Origin: a bacterium
Lineage (GTDB): Bacteria; SZUA-182; DTGQ01
NCBI GenBank assembly: GCA_040755755.1
Contig: JBFLZW010000078.1
Coordinates: 21,328-85,327, forward strand
Reading direction: 5' to 3'
Length of the DNA: 64,000 bases
The translations under genes and the position numbers were made by a program. The notes under the pieces are model-generated. The model was not told where the DNA came from. It was given only the letters and a program-made list of their open reading frames with translations, and searched no databases. Shown here piece after piece: positions 55,203 to 64,000 of this stretch (within the stretch, counting starts at the first letter, position 1; every line of letters begins with the position of its first letter).

Positions 55203-57827
55203 TTACATCGCAGTGGCACTGTAATCCTGACCATCATCTATACACTCATGGTTTTTACCCTGATCTTTTGGCACACAAACAGTGACACTTCCAGGACATT
55301 TTTTCCCGGCAGCGTCTGTTGCAGTAAACGAAATTTTATAGACCCGGCCATTACCCTTCTCCAAGCGCTCAGCGCGGAGGAAGGCTGTGTCTGTACCGAC
55401 CCCGGCAGCATCCGGAGCATTTTTATCCGCGAATAATCCTTTATCCGAGATTGTAGGCTCATCGCTGGTAATACTGGTAATGACAGGCTTGGCTACACCC
55501 AGAATGCCAACCTTGACCATTTTATTGTCAGGCGGCCATATCTCCGTTACACTGGGCTCGGCAATAATACCAGTGCATGAAGAGCATATGAGATCCGATC
55601 CGTCACAGTCCTGATCTTTACCATCCCCACACTTTTCTTTGGCTGCCGGGGAAATGGCTGGATCATTATCATCACAATCTGCAGGACCACATTCTCCGGC
55701 CTCGGCATAAAAACCATCTTTATCCTGATCTGTACATATTGGTTTATCAAAACAGGATGGCTGTCCCAAATATTTCTTAAACAGGCAGAGAGCATCGAGC
55801 GGAGTAACGGAGCCATCCCTGTTTACATCGACACAATCAGGACAGGTATCGAGTTTAAGAAAACATTTAAAAACAATAAGAGCATCCAATGGAGAAACGT
55901 TTCCGTCATGGTTGAGGTCTCCATTGCAATTATTGATCTTGACACAGCAGCATCCTCCTGTGGAGGAGAAATTGGCAAATCCATCGATCAGCTTATCTAC
56001 AGTCAAAGGATAGCACTTCTGTTCCTGCCCGCCTTTTACCTTGAATTTTAACTTGACCAGATAGCCGCTCGCCCCTTTTGGCATCCCGCTTCCGGTATCC
56101 AATCCTCCTATTCTCTGCCTGCCGGGAACTACCGTGTTCACTTCGAACATTTTAAAAGATTTTACTAAATCGCCTCGTTCCCAGCTTAAAAATTCCAATA
56201 TATCCGGATCATAGGTAACATCGAAGCCAAAGGAATAAACTGCGGACGGTGCAGAGTGTATCCGCACGGGGACAGTAATTTCATCACCCATACTCCCTTG
56301 AGCCCCTTCAATGTCGAGTGTGCCTGACTCCTGTTCCACACAGCCAGTCGGACATTTGTCCCCTCCTGCACAATCATCGTCTTTGCCGTTGCAGGAAATT
56401 TCAGTGGCCCCGGGATGGACGGTTTTATCTGTGTCATCACAATCCGTTTTATCTGATACATACCCTGAAGGAGGTGCACTGGCCTGAACCGTGTCGGCAG
56501 GATTTCCATAACCATCTTTATCTCCATCCCGATAGTAGGTGGTATAATTACATACTCCTTCATCTATCCTGCCATCGCAGTCATTGTCCTTGCCATCACA
56601 GACCTCTGAGCCGGGCTGAGGTGCAGTACAGGCAGTCCATTGGCCATTCTTGCAGGTTTTTTCTCCCGTGCCGCAGGCAGTTGAGCAGCTCTGGGTTAAA
56701 TCCTCATCTATCCTGCCATCGCAGTCATTGTCCTTGCCATCACAGACTTCGAGTTTAGGCTTGAGAATAGTACAGGCAGTCCATTGGCCATTCTCGCAGG
56801 TTTTTTCTCCCGTACCGCAGGCAGTTGAGCAGCTCTGGGTTAAATCCTCGTCTATCCTGCCATCGCAGTCGTTATCCTTGCCATCGCAGACCTCAGAAGT
56901 AACGTTACTACAGATAAAAAGCTCATAAGCTCCCATGTCATATCCAGCACCATAAGGCCTCGAGTTGCCATCCTTATCGAAAGAAGGGGCCCCCATACTG
57001 GTTCCGGCATCGATACAGGGTGAGGTAGGCTGCAAATGAAAATTTCCGGCGGTTCGATCAACAAAGAGAGGGTCAGCATCGATATTGCCTTCGCCGACAT
57101 AGTCCCCCTGAATATCAGAGTAGGTGACTGAGAGATCCAAATCTTTTTCATGGTAGATTTCATTTGGAACGTCATTCCAGAAAATGCAATTAGTAATACT
57201 CGGTAAAGAGGAATCGCAGTAAATCCCGCCACCGTTGATAGAACTATTTTCGAGTAAAGTACAATTGACAATGGTCGGTGAGGATGACGCGGTGCAATAA
57301 ATCCCGCCACCGGAACGGGTGGCAGTATTTCCATTTATGACACAATTAGCTATGATCGGCGAGGCGGTGGTGCAATAAATTCCACCACCGGAACGGCTGG
57401 CTCTGTTTTGAGTTATGGTACAGTTAATTATCCTCGGTGAGGAGATGTAGCAATATATTCCACCACCGAAGGTGACAGAACCATTTTTTATGGTAAATCC
57501 ATCCACAATAGAATCACTGTTCTCTTTACTGTGAAAACGGAACCCTCGACTTGAGTCCTGACAACTAATAATACAGTTTGAAGGACCATTTTCTGATTGA
57601 ACGGTAATTGCTTTACCATTAAAATCAAGGTCATTGTTCCCTTCTCCGGTGTAGGTTCCATCAGAAACCAACACAATGTCACCCGTGGCTGCAGCATCGA
57701 TTCCATCCTGGATTGTAGGCTGATCAGCCGGTACACGGATAATTGCTGCTCTGGCGCAGGGAATATAAATTAACGCTGATATCAAACCAAAGACCAGACT
57801 TAATGGTAATACCTTTGACTTTTTCAT
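55203..57827 (-). CDS. Secreted beta-helix / MopE-motif / cohesin-dockerin protein
   Basis: An 874-aa modular exported protein. The signal peptide is LVFGLISALIYIPCARA, followed by AIIRVPADQPTIQDGIDAAA. Residues about 30-300 form a right-handed parallel beta-helix with GGGIYC-type rungs (GGGIYCYISSPRIINCTI and similar). Residues about 310-430 carry three MopE-type metal-binding motifs (EVCDGKDNDCDGRIDE). Then come a Cys-rich linker, a cohesin (about 500-628: AVYSFGFDVTYDPDILEFLS and SGYLVKLKFKVKGG) and a dockerin (about 630-692: CNGDLNHDGNVSPLDALIVF and CVDVNRDGSVTPLDALCLF). Another DxDGxD-type loop and a C-terminal Ig-like domain (IWPPDNKMVKVGI, VYKISFTATDAAGKK) follow. Binding partners and ligands are not known. 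It is the largest secreted protein in the window. Confidence 0.85.
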   Translation of the reverse strand: MKKSKVLPLSLVFGLISALIYIPCARAAIIRVPADQPTIQDGIDAAATGDIVLVSDGTYTGEGNNDLDFNGKAITVQSENGPSNCIISCQDSSRGFRFHSKENSDSIVDGFTIKNGSVTFGGGIYCYISSPRIINCTITQNRASRSGGGIYCTTASPIIANCVINGNTATRSGGGIYCTASSSPTIVNCTLLENSSINGGGIYCDSSLPSITNCIFWNDVPNEIYHEKDLDLSVTYSDIQGDYVGEGNIDADPLFVDRTAGNFHLQPTSPCIDAGTSMGAPSFDKDGNSRPYGAGYDMGAYELFICSNVTSEVCDGKDNDCDGRIDEDLTQSCSTACGTGEKTCENGQWTACTILKPKLEVCDGKDNDCDGRIDEDLTQSCSTACGTGEKTCKNGQWTACTAPQPGSEVCDGKDNDCDGRIDEGVCNYTTYYRDGDKDGYGNPADTVQASAPPSGYVSDKTDCDDTDKTVHPGATEISCNGKDDDCAGGDKCPTGCVEQESGTLDIEGAQGSMGDEITVPVRIHSAPSAVYSFGFDVTYDPDILEFLSWERGDLVKSFKMFEVNTVVPGRQRIGGLDTGSGMPKGASGYLVKLKFKVKGGQEQKCYPLTVDKLIDGFANFSSTGGCCCVKINNCNGDLNHDGNVSPLDALIVFKCFLKLDTCPDCVDVNRDGSVTPLDALCLFKKYLGQPSCFDKPICTDQDKDGFYAEAGECGPADCDDNDPAISPAAKEKCGDGKDQDCDGSDLICSSCTGIIAEPSVTEIWPPDNKMVKVGILGVAKPVITSITSDEPTISDKGLFADKNAPDAAGVGTDTAFLRAERLEKGNGRVYKISFTATDAAGKKCPGSVTVCVPKDQGKNHECIDDGQDYSATAM

Positions 57828-58884
57828 TTTTCTCCCTCCTAACCATAATTTAAAAGTCTATCTCACGATACTGTCAGACCACTTTTAAGACGTAGAGATT
57901 ACGGAGTCATTACTCGATAATTTTCTGCGGGTTGAATACCTCAGGTAGTTACGGTATTTTCATGGATAATTGAGCGTTATCAGTTGTCAGGGTAGTTACA
58001 CAGGGGGTAAGATAGTTATCGCGGAGCTTATGGAGAGGGTCTTCGCAAGCCGCAGAGCAGTCGGATATCGCCAAATACTGCAATGAGTTGATGCATAATA
58101 CATGCCAAATAGCTGCTTGACAATTCAACCTTCAGCTAGAGCTTATATTACTGAATAGTTATGGATATATATATAAGTTATTGTAACAATAATAGTCGAT
58201 TTTATCATAAAATGGGATAATCAGTGTAACCTTGGGTTACATGTTTCCATCCTTATAATAGTGAAAAGCCTTATAAAACCGGCAAATATCGATGTTAACA
58301 ATGTTAACGCCTTCGCTTCTGGAATTGGAGACGAAGGTGACTGATGGATGATGGAAAGCAGTGCTTTTCTCCCTCGCCCTCTTTGAGGGCAAGAGTGATC
58401 CGTGAAAGTGATCCGTGGATGATTAACAAATTGATAATACTGACGGAGTTTGCATGCAAAATTTCTTGACAAGAACATGACCGAAAAAATATAATATAGG
58501 AAATATGCAGATTAAACTTCACGCTATCATATCCATTGACCCGCGAAAATTCAGGCAAAAACGCATAACTTCTTCACCACGAACTTTCCGGGCAAGATAT
58601 CTTTCTTGCTGCTCTCCTCATGGGTGGAAAAGTCATGGAGCGAATTCTCCCCTGCATCTGAAATTCTGAATACGGTAAATTTCCTGAGTCGAAGGTCCGA
58701 AACAATCAGTTGTTGTTTTTCCCAGCTCGCAGTAATTTCCCCCAGCTATCTCTATATGTCCGTGTCTCAGGAAAAGAATAATGGACATATTTTCAGCTTT
58801 GTTTTTCATAATCTTATTCTTGGTCCGCCAAGTGCCCTCGATTGCAGTGAGAATATAACGCATAAGGTTTCAGTGAGGATAACA
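57828..58884. other. 1-kb intergenic region with consensus promoter
   Basis: It contains A/T-rich DNA, a palindromic GTTAACAATGTTAAC at about 58294, a CCCTC-type palindrome (GCCCTCTTTGAGGGC, 58376-58390) and a consensus promoter at 58466-58495. No protein or RNA gene was recognised. An open frame from TTG 58606 joins the next gene but lacks coding character. Confidence 0.5.
58466..58495 (+). promoter_or_regulatory. Consensus sigma-70 promoter with long leader
   Basis: TTGACA (58466-58471), an 18-bp spacer and TATAAT (58490-58495). The next likely start codon is 58885, so the transcript would have a leader of about 380 nt. Confidence 0.7.
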
Positions 58885-60300
58885 ATGAAAAAAAACCAGA
58901 GATTCATGTTTTTCAAAGCCGCAGTTACCAGGGTATTTCTTCTTCAATTCAGCTTACTGGGTATCCTTTTTTTACCGACTTTCTCCATTGTTCCGGTTTT
59001 ATTTTCAGCCAGAATATGCCGGGCAGGGCAGCGGGAAACCATATACCTCAGCAAGGATCTGGCTCCCTATTATAATCAACTGCAAAACTTACCCATGCTG
59101 GAGGCGGTTATCCGAAGCGAGGAGGACTTTGTTCTTTCGGTTGAGGTGGAAACTCAAAGCGGGCTTCAGCCGACGGTGTGGATCGATTACTTTTCGGGTG
59201 AAGGAAGCAGTACCCTGACTCAAGGGGGAGTAATCAGGATTCCGCTCGGAAAACTGAAGCCTTCCGAGTGGGCAACGCTCCAAAGGGATGTGGCCGGTGA
59301 TCTTCAATTGGCCCATCAGACATTTTCTTCGATCAGGAGGGTGAGCCTGCGGGGAAGCCGGTTCGATGTTCGCACAATCAGGTTCTTTTCGGACAGCGAT
59401 GAACTTCTGATCGATTTTCCTTCTCAGGATGGCAAAACGATCTTTGCCCTTGGCTGGAATTCGAATGATAACCGGAATTGTTTTCAAATTGTGCAGGCTC
59501 AAGGCAGTACGGATGATCCGGATTCCTACCTCCGGGTGGAAAGTATTACCTCACCAGGCACAGGCACAAGCGCAGGCACAGGCACAGGCACACTTCCCGC
59601 TTCAACTAACTTTTTGCTGCCGGATATTAACACCGGCTTTGGCAGTGGAGGATGGCATTCCGGAGTGAGTGATACCGGATGGTATTCCGATGAGGCTGAC
59701 GCCTGGCGGTATTCGTCCTCAGGCTATTACAGTCCCCTGGGATTTTACCCCTCTCCCTTTATGCCTTTTTCTCCCCTGATGAGTCCTTTCAGCCCCTTTG
59801 GCATGGGATTCGGCGGGCCATTCGGCATGGGATATGGGCTTTTTGGGGCTCCTCTGCTGGCCATGGGCGCATTTGGACCGCCCCTGGGCGGCCTCGGCGG
59901 TTTGGGCCTTTTCGGTGGACTCGGCGGCATGGGAGGGCTTGGTCTTTTCGGGCTGGGAGGTGGTTTGCCGGGGCTTTCCAGTATTCCCAATCCCCTTTGG
60001 GGAACAAGTACCGGTGATACCTTCTACAACAAGCTGTTCGACTACCTGTTTGAGGGAGCGGTACCGGTTTCCACTGCTGCCATTATCATCGAGCCTCCGG
60101 TCAGTCCACCGAGCACCGTACTGCCGACAACAGTTCCTGTTCCGGCTGTGGCCACTACACCCCTCGTCGCCCCGACAATACCCCTTACCGGAGGACCGGG
60201 CGGTGGTGGGGGTGGTGGAGGTGGTGGCGGATTTGGCGGTGGGGGTGGAACCGGCGGGATCGGCGGGATCGGCGGTGGGGGTGGTGGAGTAATTCCATAA
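58885..60300 (+). CDS. Exported protein with Gly-rich low-complexity C-terminus
   Basis: A 471-aa exported protein. ATG 58885 follows GTGAGGATAAC; the frame is open from 58606 but without coding character. The signal segment is VFLLQFSLLGILFLPTFSIV, cleavage near SA-RICRA. The N-terminal 190 residues form a beta-rich domain with YLSKDLAPYYNQLQNLPMLE and DFVLSVEVETQSGLQPTVWI. A Thr/Gly repeat (GTGTSAGTGTGT) comes next. The rest is low complexity: Phe/Met/Gly repeats (GMGFGGPFGMGYGLFGAP), a Leu/Gly repeat (GGLGGLGLFGGLGGMG) and a final Gly run with GGIGGIGGGGGG. Such tails occur in surface glues and elastic proteins. No anchor motif is seen. A terminator follows. Confidence 0.7.
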   Translation: MKKNQRFMFFKAAVTRVFLLQFSLLGILFLPTFSIVPVLFSARICRAGQRETIYLSKDLAPYYNQLQNLPMLEAVIRSEEDFVLSVEVETQSGLQPTVWIDYFSGEGSSTLTQGGVIRIPLGKLKPSEWATLQRDVAGDLQLAHQTFSSIRRVSLRGSRFDVRTIRFFSDSDELLIDFPSQDGKTIFALGWNSNDNRNCFQIVQAQGSTDDPDSYLRVESITSPGTGTSAGTGTGTLPASTNFLLPDINTGFGSGGWHSGVSDTGWYSDEADAWRYSSSGYYSPLGFYPSPFMPFSPLMSPFSPFGMGFGGPFGMGYGLFGAPLLAMGAFGPPLGGLGGLGLFGGLGGMGGLGLFGLGGGLPGLSSIPNPLWGTSTGDTFYNKLFDYLFEGAVPVSTAAIIIEPPVSPPSTVLPTTVPVPAVATTPLVAPTIPLTGGPGGGGGGGGGGGFGGGGGTGGIGGIGGGGGGVIP

Positions 60301-60622
60301 ATTTTTGCAGTTTCTCCTCTTCAAATATCATAAGCCGGGAACACAGGCTCAAGAAACAGGCTCTCAAGTCAGGGAGATCCACGGGTTAGGCGCTTTTCCC
60401 TGCCTGAGGGCCTGTATTGTTTTCAAGATACCCGCAGGGTGAAAACCGGGCGGGTATTTTTCTGTGATGATGGCTTTGCTTGAGGGTGGCCAGGTAAGGG
60501 TAAGAGAAAAAATGAGCCGAAAAGGTATGCATTCAGCAACCTGGCAGCACGCTGCAACCTCGGCGGCAAGTGCTGACTGGATATTCAAATGTGGATTTCC
60601 TGGTGGAAGAACCGAAAAAAAT
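60301..60622. other. Intergenic region before the ABC transporter genes
   Basis: It contains the terminator at 60428-60461 and no other recognisable element. An in-frame extension of the ABC gene (from 60464) translates most of it but has no motif. Confidence 0.4.
60428..60461 (+). terminator. Rho-independent terminator
   Basis: ATACCCGC (60428-60435) and GCGGGTAT (60450-60457) form a perfect 8-bp stem, followed by TTTTC. It closes the transcript of the Gly-rich gene. Confidence 0.75.
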
Positions 60623-61420
60623 ATGGTCATTCTCAAGACAAAAAAACTCACCCGCCGCTTTGGAACCTTGCTGGCAGTGGACGCCCTGAATATCTGCGTA
60701 AAAGCCGGCGAGGTCTTTGGATTGCTTGGCCCGAACGGGGCTGGCAAGAGCACGGTCATCAAGATGCTGACCACCCTGCTGCCGCCAACTTCAGGCACGG
60801 CTTCGGTAGCCGGATTTGATCTTGCCCGCCGTGCTTCTGATGTGCGGCGCATGATAGGGTATGTACCTCAGATACTGTCTGCCGATGGCGCTCTTACCGG
60901 TTATGAAAACCTTCTGGTTTTTGCCAAGCTCTACGATCTGCCCAGGGCAGAGCGCAAAGACCAGGTGCGGGAAGCCCTCTCCTTTATGGGGCTTTCCGAG
61001 GCTGCCGATAAGCTGGTACGCACGTACTCAGGGGGAATGATCAGGAGGATGGAAATAGCCCAGTCCCTGCTGCACCGGCCAAGAGTGCTCTTTCTCGATG
61101 AGCCGACCGTGGGTCTTGATCCCCTGGCCAGAATGACGGTCTGGAAGCACATCGAGCAACTGCGGGCCAGTTACGGCACCACTATTTTTCTGACTACCCA
61201 CTACCTGGAAGAAGCCGATGCCCTGTGCAATCGGGTTGCAGTGATGTACCTTGGCAGGGTGGTTGCCCACGGTACACCGGCCCATCTCAAAGCCTCAATC
61301 GGCGGAAACGGGACAACCCTGGACGAAGTGTTTGCCCACTATACGCGCGATGCATCAGAATCAGGAGGAAATTACCGTGAAACCTCAAGAACAAGGCGCA
61401 CTGCCAAGCGACTTGGCTAG
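60623..61420 (+). CDS. ABC transporter ATP-binding protein (DrrA-like)
   Basis: A 265-aa ATPase. It has Walker A LLGPNGAGKSTVIKML, the Q-loop IGYVPQ, the signature YSGGMIRRMEIAQSL, Walker B VLFLDEPTVGLDP and the H-loop FLTTHYLEEADAL. The pattern TVGLDPLARMTVWKHIEQLR and the C-terminal LDEVFAHYT match the DrrA/daunorubicin-resistance and NodI class of exporters. The open frame begins at 60464, but ATG 60623 gives the normal N-terminus for the class (MVILKTKKLTRRFG). The permease gene overlaps its end by 44 bp. Export substrate is unknown; an antibiotic, lipid or polyketide is typical for the class. Confidence 0.93.
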   Translation: MVILKTKKLTRRFGTLLAVDALNICVKAGEVFGLLGPNGAGKSTVIKMLTTLLPPTSGTASVAGFDLARRASDVRRMIGYVPQILSADGALTGYENLLVFAKLYDLPRAERKDQVREALSFMGLSEAADKLVRTYSGGMIRRMEIAQSLLHRPRVLFLDEPTVGLDPLARMTVWKHIEQLRASYGTTIFLTTHYLEEADALCNRVAVMYLGRVVAHGTPAHLKASIGGNGTTLDEVFAHYTRDASESGGNYRETSRTRRTAKRLG

Positions 61421-62237
61421 CCCGTTCCCCGCCCCGGCTCATCTATTATCCAATCCTGTCGTTCAGTTTCTGGATAAGACGCTCACCATAACCGGCTTGG
61501 AAGTTCGGAAGATCCGTCATGACCCGACCGAGCTGATAATGCGGGCCACACAGCCGGTCCTCTGGCTTCTGGTGTTCGGTCAGGTGTTCACTCACAGCAA
61601 GGTTATTCCTACCGGACAGTTGCGCTACCTCGACTTCATGGCCCCCGGCATCCTGGCCCAGAGCGTGCTGTTTATCGCCATCTTTTATGGCATTGCCATT
61701 ATCTGGGAGCGGGACCTGGGGATCATTCATAAATTTCTGGCCAGCCCCACTCCGCGATCAGCCCTGGTACTGGGGAAAGCGCTGTCCGCTGGTGTGCGCA
61801 GCCTCTCTCAGGCAATCATTATCTACCTGCTGGCCATGATCCTGGGGGTGAAAATGAACTGGTCACCCCTGGCGCTCCTGGGCGTCCTGGTGATCGTGAT
61901 GCTGGGTGCAGCCTTTTTTTCCACCTTTTCCCTGATTATTGCCTGCCTGGTTAAAACCCGCGAGCGATTTATGGGTATAGGCCAGATTCTGACCGTACCG
62001 CTCTTTTTCGCCAGCAATGCCATCTATCCGATTTCGATGATGCCGGCCTGGCTGAGAGTGATAGCCAGAATCAATCCGCTGACCTACGAGGTGGATGCCC
62101 TGCGTACCCTGATGCTGGCCGGGAGGATGAGCTCTTCCTCCACCACCAGGCTGGGGCTGGATTTTGCGATCCTTTTGGCAGCTACAGCTATTCTGGTAAT
62201 TATCGGCGGCAAGGTGTATTCGAGAGCTGCTGTTTAG
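61377..62237 (+). CDS. ABC-2-type permease (DrrB-like)
   Basis: A 286-aa membrane protein. The start is GTG 61377, which has AGGAGGAA at a good spacing and lies inside the ATPase gene. The open frame from 61251 would be longer but lacks this site. Six membrane segments are predicted, for example MRATQPVLWLLVFGQVF, ILAQSVLFIAIFYGIAIIWE, AIIIYLLAMILGVKM and VLVIVMLGAAFFSTFSLIIA. LFFASNAIYPISMMPAWLRV and a final helix (FAILLAATAILVIIGGKV) follow. The ABC-2 signature ERDLGIIHKFLASPTPRSAL is present. With the preceding ATPase it forms one exporter. Confidence 0.93.
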   Translation: MKPQEQGALPSDLASPFPAPAHLLSNPVVQFLDKTLTITGLEVRKIRHDPTELIMRATQPVLWLLVFGQVFTHSKVIPTGQLRYLDFMAPGILAQSVLFIAIFYGIAIIWERDLGIIHKFLASPTPRSALVLGKALSAGVRSLSQAIIIYLLAMILGVKMNWSPLALLGVLVIVMLGAAFFSTFSLIIACLVKTRERFMGIGQILTVPLFFASNAIYPISMMPAWLRVIARINPLTYEVDALRTLMLAGRMSSSSTTRLGLDFAILLAATAILVIIGGKVYSRAAV

Positions 62238-62248
62238 AACACTCCTTA

Positions 62249-63541
62249 TCAGGGCTTTTGACGCAATCCCTGCAATTTCCTTTTCAACTCATCGATCTTT
62301 CTGTCCCGCTCCCGCAACGCGACCTTATGATCATATCGATCGGTGTTACTCATGGCGCTGCTCATACAACCGGCAGGCAAGCCTTTCTTTCTGGTGGCTG
62401 AGACTGTTTCCCGGCAGTCAAACCAGGCTATGGTGTAATAACAATGATCCAGGTCCACTTCATTGGGATAAAGCGTTATCGAGCTGGTAGTAAAGATTCC
62501 TGTTTTGCCAGGCAGTATGGCTGTATCGGTGACACCTTCGACATCCGGCAGGTAAACGGCTGTACCCTGAACAAAATTCAAAGGCGCAAGGCCGATCATT
62601 GTACCATCCCCATCTTTCAGGATAAATGTTATCGAGCCAAAGAGGGCCGTTTTGATCCCCCGGTTTTTTATCCTGCCTGACAGCTCCAGAAAGCCGTGGT
62701 CATCGGCAGAGTTTGATATTGGACCATCCACCACCAAATCAGCATCCGGAGGGGAGGTTGTGTCTTCCCTCCAGTCAATCTCATAATCATAATAGAAAAT
62801 ATTTTCATCCGGGATATCCGTGTACACTGCAAATCCGCCTACATCACCATCGTGTTCCAGAATGGCATTGCTTTCAACATCCACTTCAGTCAAGGTCTTG
62901 TTCGTGCCCTGTACATAGGCAGAAGAGGTAGACACGGGTTCAAGCGGAGTCAGGGAAGCATCCAGCAGGGTAAATGTTATTTTACAGAAAGTTGCATCTA
63001 CGATGCCCAGATTTTTCAACTCACCGAGCAGCACCGTACACCCTTGGGCATCTACAATCCGGGTTACCTGATCTTTATGTAACACTACCTCTGCTCCATG
63101 TCCTTGTGGCGGCGGGTCAATGTCCTGGCTGGAGGCAATCCTGATATTAATTGAATCAGTGGAGCTTGCACCGTCACTATCTATTGCCTTCAAGGTAATA
63201 ATGTAAGTTCCTGCTGACAACGTATCTGGAGAAAAGAAAGGTCCAAACGCCGCGGGAGTATCCATTTCGAATGCCCACCATTTCGATGCCCACCATTGCA
63301 GTGAGTTGCCGGTCAATTGCCCGTCTTCCCGGTCAGTACCAGTCCCGCTGATGATAAGGGAATCACCTTCGGTGAAGGTTTTTCTCTGAGGGCGGGCTAT
63401 GGCCGCTGTAGGAAATGTATTGACTGTATCGATAAAAGTACCATCACTTTTCCGGCTTCCATCGTTACTTTCTTCACTCCTGCAACCATGAAGCCATAAG
63501 CTCAGACATAACAAGAGGATCAATGCCGTAATCCTTCGCAT
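62249..63541 (-). CDS. Lipoprotein with PKD-like and FxLYD-like domains
   Basis: A 430-aa lipoprotein. MRRITALILLLCLSLWLHGC contains the lipobox LHGC (Cys 20). Residues about 40-135 form a PKD/Ig-like domain (FTEGDSLIISGTGTDREDGQ, GTYIITLKAIDSDGASSTDS). Two similar units follow (about 145-265 and 270-375) with VLLGELKNLGIVDATFCKIT and LELSGRIKNRGIKTALFGSI. These match the FxLYD-type pattern of a strand followed by G-I/N-NRG. The C-terminal 60 residues contain a Cys pair and a charged helix (KVALRERDRKIDELKRKLQG). Surface exposure is likely. It is convergent with the ABC permease gene. Function is not known. Confidence 0.8.
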   Translation of the reverse strand: MRRITALILLLCLSLWLHGCRSEESNDGSRKSDGTFIDTVNTFPTAAIARPQRKTFTEGDSLIISGTGTDREDGQLTGNSLQWWASKWWAFEMDTPAAFGPFFSPDTLSAGTYIITLKAIDSDGASSTDSINIRIASSQDIDPPPQGHGAEVVLHKDQVTRIVDAQGCTVLLGELKNLGIVDATFCKITFTLLDASLTPLEPVSTSSAYVQGTNKTLTEVDVESNAILEHDGDVGGFAVYTDIPDENIFYYDYEIDWREDTTSPPDADLVVDGPISNSADDHGFLELSGRIKNRGIKTALFGSITFILKDGDGTMIGLAPLNFVQGTAVYLPDVEGVTDTAILPGKTGIFTTSSITLYPNEVDLDHCYYTIAWFDCRETVSATRKKGLPAGCMSSAMSNTDRYDHKVALRERDRKIDELKRKLQGLRQKP

Positions 63542-64000
63542 GATATTTACTCCCCTCTGGTAACTTTACCTTAGTATTCTATTTATTCTTATTGAGTTAT
63601 GATAAAGTCTTATGTTCATAATATTAGTATATTAATCTATCTTATATTAAAAAGTCAAGTATGAATACCTATTAATTTTATCTAGTTTTTTTAAGTTTAG
63701 TATGTATATGGATTTTTTGCTCTGGGCAAGATTTACTGATTTAAATCATTCAAGAAAGGTAACTACTCAGGCTGAAGAAGCTCAAGGTAGTGTTTTTCGC
63801 CCTCTCCCCCCTGGGGAGAGGGCTGGCAGGGAGCCCCTGTGGCAGGTGAGGGGCGTTAGTGGTGGGGTAGTAACTATACCGCTCAGTAAAATTGACCCGT
63901 CTGTGCTCAGATAAATTGACCCACCTGTAGTAGGTTTTACTCTTATAGCTATCATTGGTAAAAATTAAGCCCATCAACAAAAAACCCCATCCTACTCATC
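63542..64000. other. Right-edge intergenic region
   Basis: No complete gene. It holds a CCCTC-type palindrome (GCCCTCTCCCC / GGGGAGAGGGC at 63799-63809 and 63813-63823) and the tandem 24-bp repeat at 63881-63928. Confidence 0.45.
63881..63928. mobile_element. Possible IS21-type terminal repeats
   Basis: Two adjacent 24-bp copies, GCTCAGTAAAATTGACCCGT then CTGT (63881-63904) and GCTCAGATAAATTGACCCAC then CTGT (63905-63928), differ at four positions. On the minus strand they read AGGTGGGTCAATTT, which recalls the repeated transposase-binding sites at IS21-family ends. No transposase gene is inside the window. Confidence 0.35.

Noticed and set aside
58606-58884. Upstream extension of the Gly-rich protein from a TTG codon
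   Set aside because: The segment lacks coding character and a ribosome binding site; a signal peptide begins at 58885.

Overview
The window looks like a chromosomal segment of a Gram-negative bacterium with an anaerobic, sediment or deltaproteobacterium-like gene set. The evidence is a TamB/BamA-type outer-membrane assembly pair, several lipoproteins, two multihaem c-type cytochromes, an Agl/Glt-like TolQR motor operon, a prkA-yeaH-spoVR operon and an arsenic methylation operon. I cannot place it more precisely than Desulfobacterota/Myxococcota-like or a related candidate phylum. There is no phage, plasmid or CRISPR locus. Mobile DNA is limited to short palindromic repeats, one truncated efflux gene and a possible IS21-type end at the right edge.

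Layout. 1-9.1 kb: end of a P-II-like gene, an HD-domain dNTPase, a small glycogen-binding-fold protein, then a TamB-like protein (1355 aa) followed by a BamA-type protein with about seven POTRA repeats. 9.3-13.2 kb: an excisionase-like HTH gene coupled to a coiled-coil membrane protein, mnmA with a UPF0280/ApbE-like gene, and a SatD protein with an Arg/Gly-rich tail. 13.4-16.4 kb: an 18-haem cytochrome next to an outer-membrane barrel protein, a candidate electron conduit. 17.4-28.9 kb: a small secreted Pro/Trp-rich protein, then an apparently co-directional run of a 1765-aa TPR protein, a TPR lipoprotein, a tetrahaem cytochrome, an ExbB/TolQ protein, two ExbD/TolR proteins and a PglI/AgmX-type TonB-like protein. 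This resembles the energised envelope machines of myxobacteria.

29-41 kb: CapA-family protein, a truncated RND adaptor next to a perfect 24-bp inverted repeat, DUF2267, tRNA-Gln(TTG), a secreted dockerin protein, an FmdE-like protein, spoVR-yeaH-prkA, an RluA pseudouridine synthase, a fused RsmG-SPOUT RNA methyltransferase, and a coiled coil built from 11 near-identical heptads. 42-64 kb: a cohesin-dockerin secreted protein, an ars operon whose arsG-like permease has lost its N-terminal half, a paralogue of the small Pro/Trp-rich secreted protein, large secreted Ig-like, FG-GAP and beta-helix/MopE/cohesin-dockerin proteins, recD2, an FKBP, a Gly-rich surface protein, a DrrAB-like ABC exporter and a lipoprotein.

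Three themes recur. First, secreted modular proteins share cysteine-rich dockerins (three) and cohesins (two) with no cellulosome enzymes nearby. Second, the cell envelope is served by assembly, motor and electron-transfer modules. Third, intergenic DNA carries at least four families of short palindromic or reiterated repeats, one of which has become part of a lipoprotein's coding sequence. Domain calls are by eye from motifs; no database search was run.
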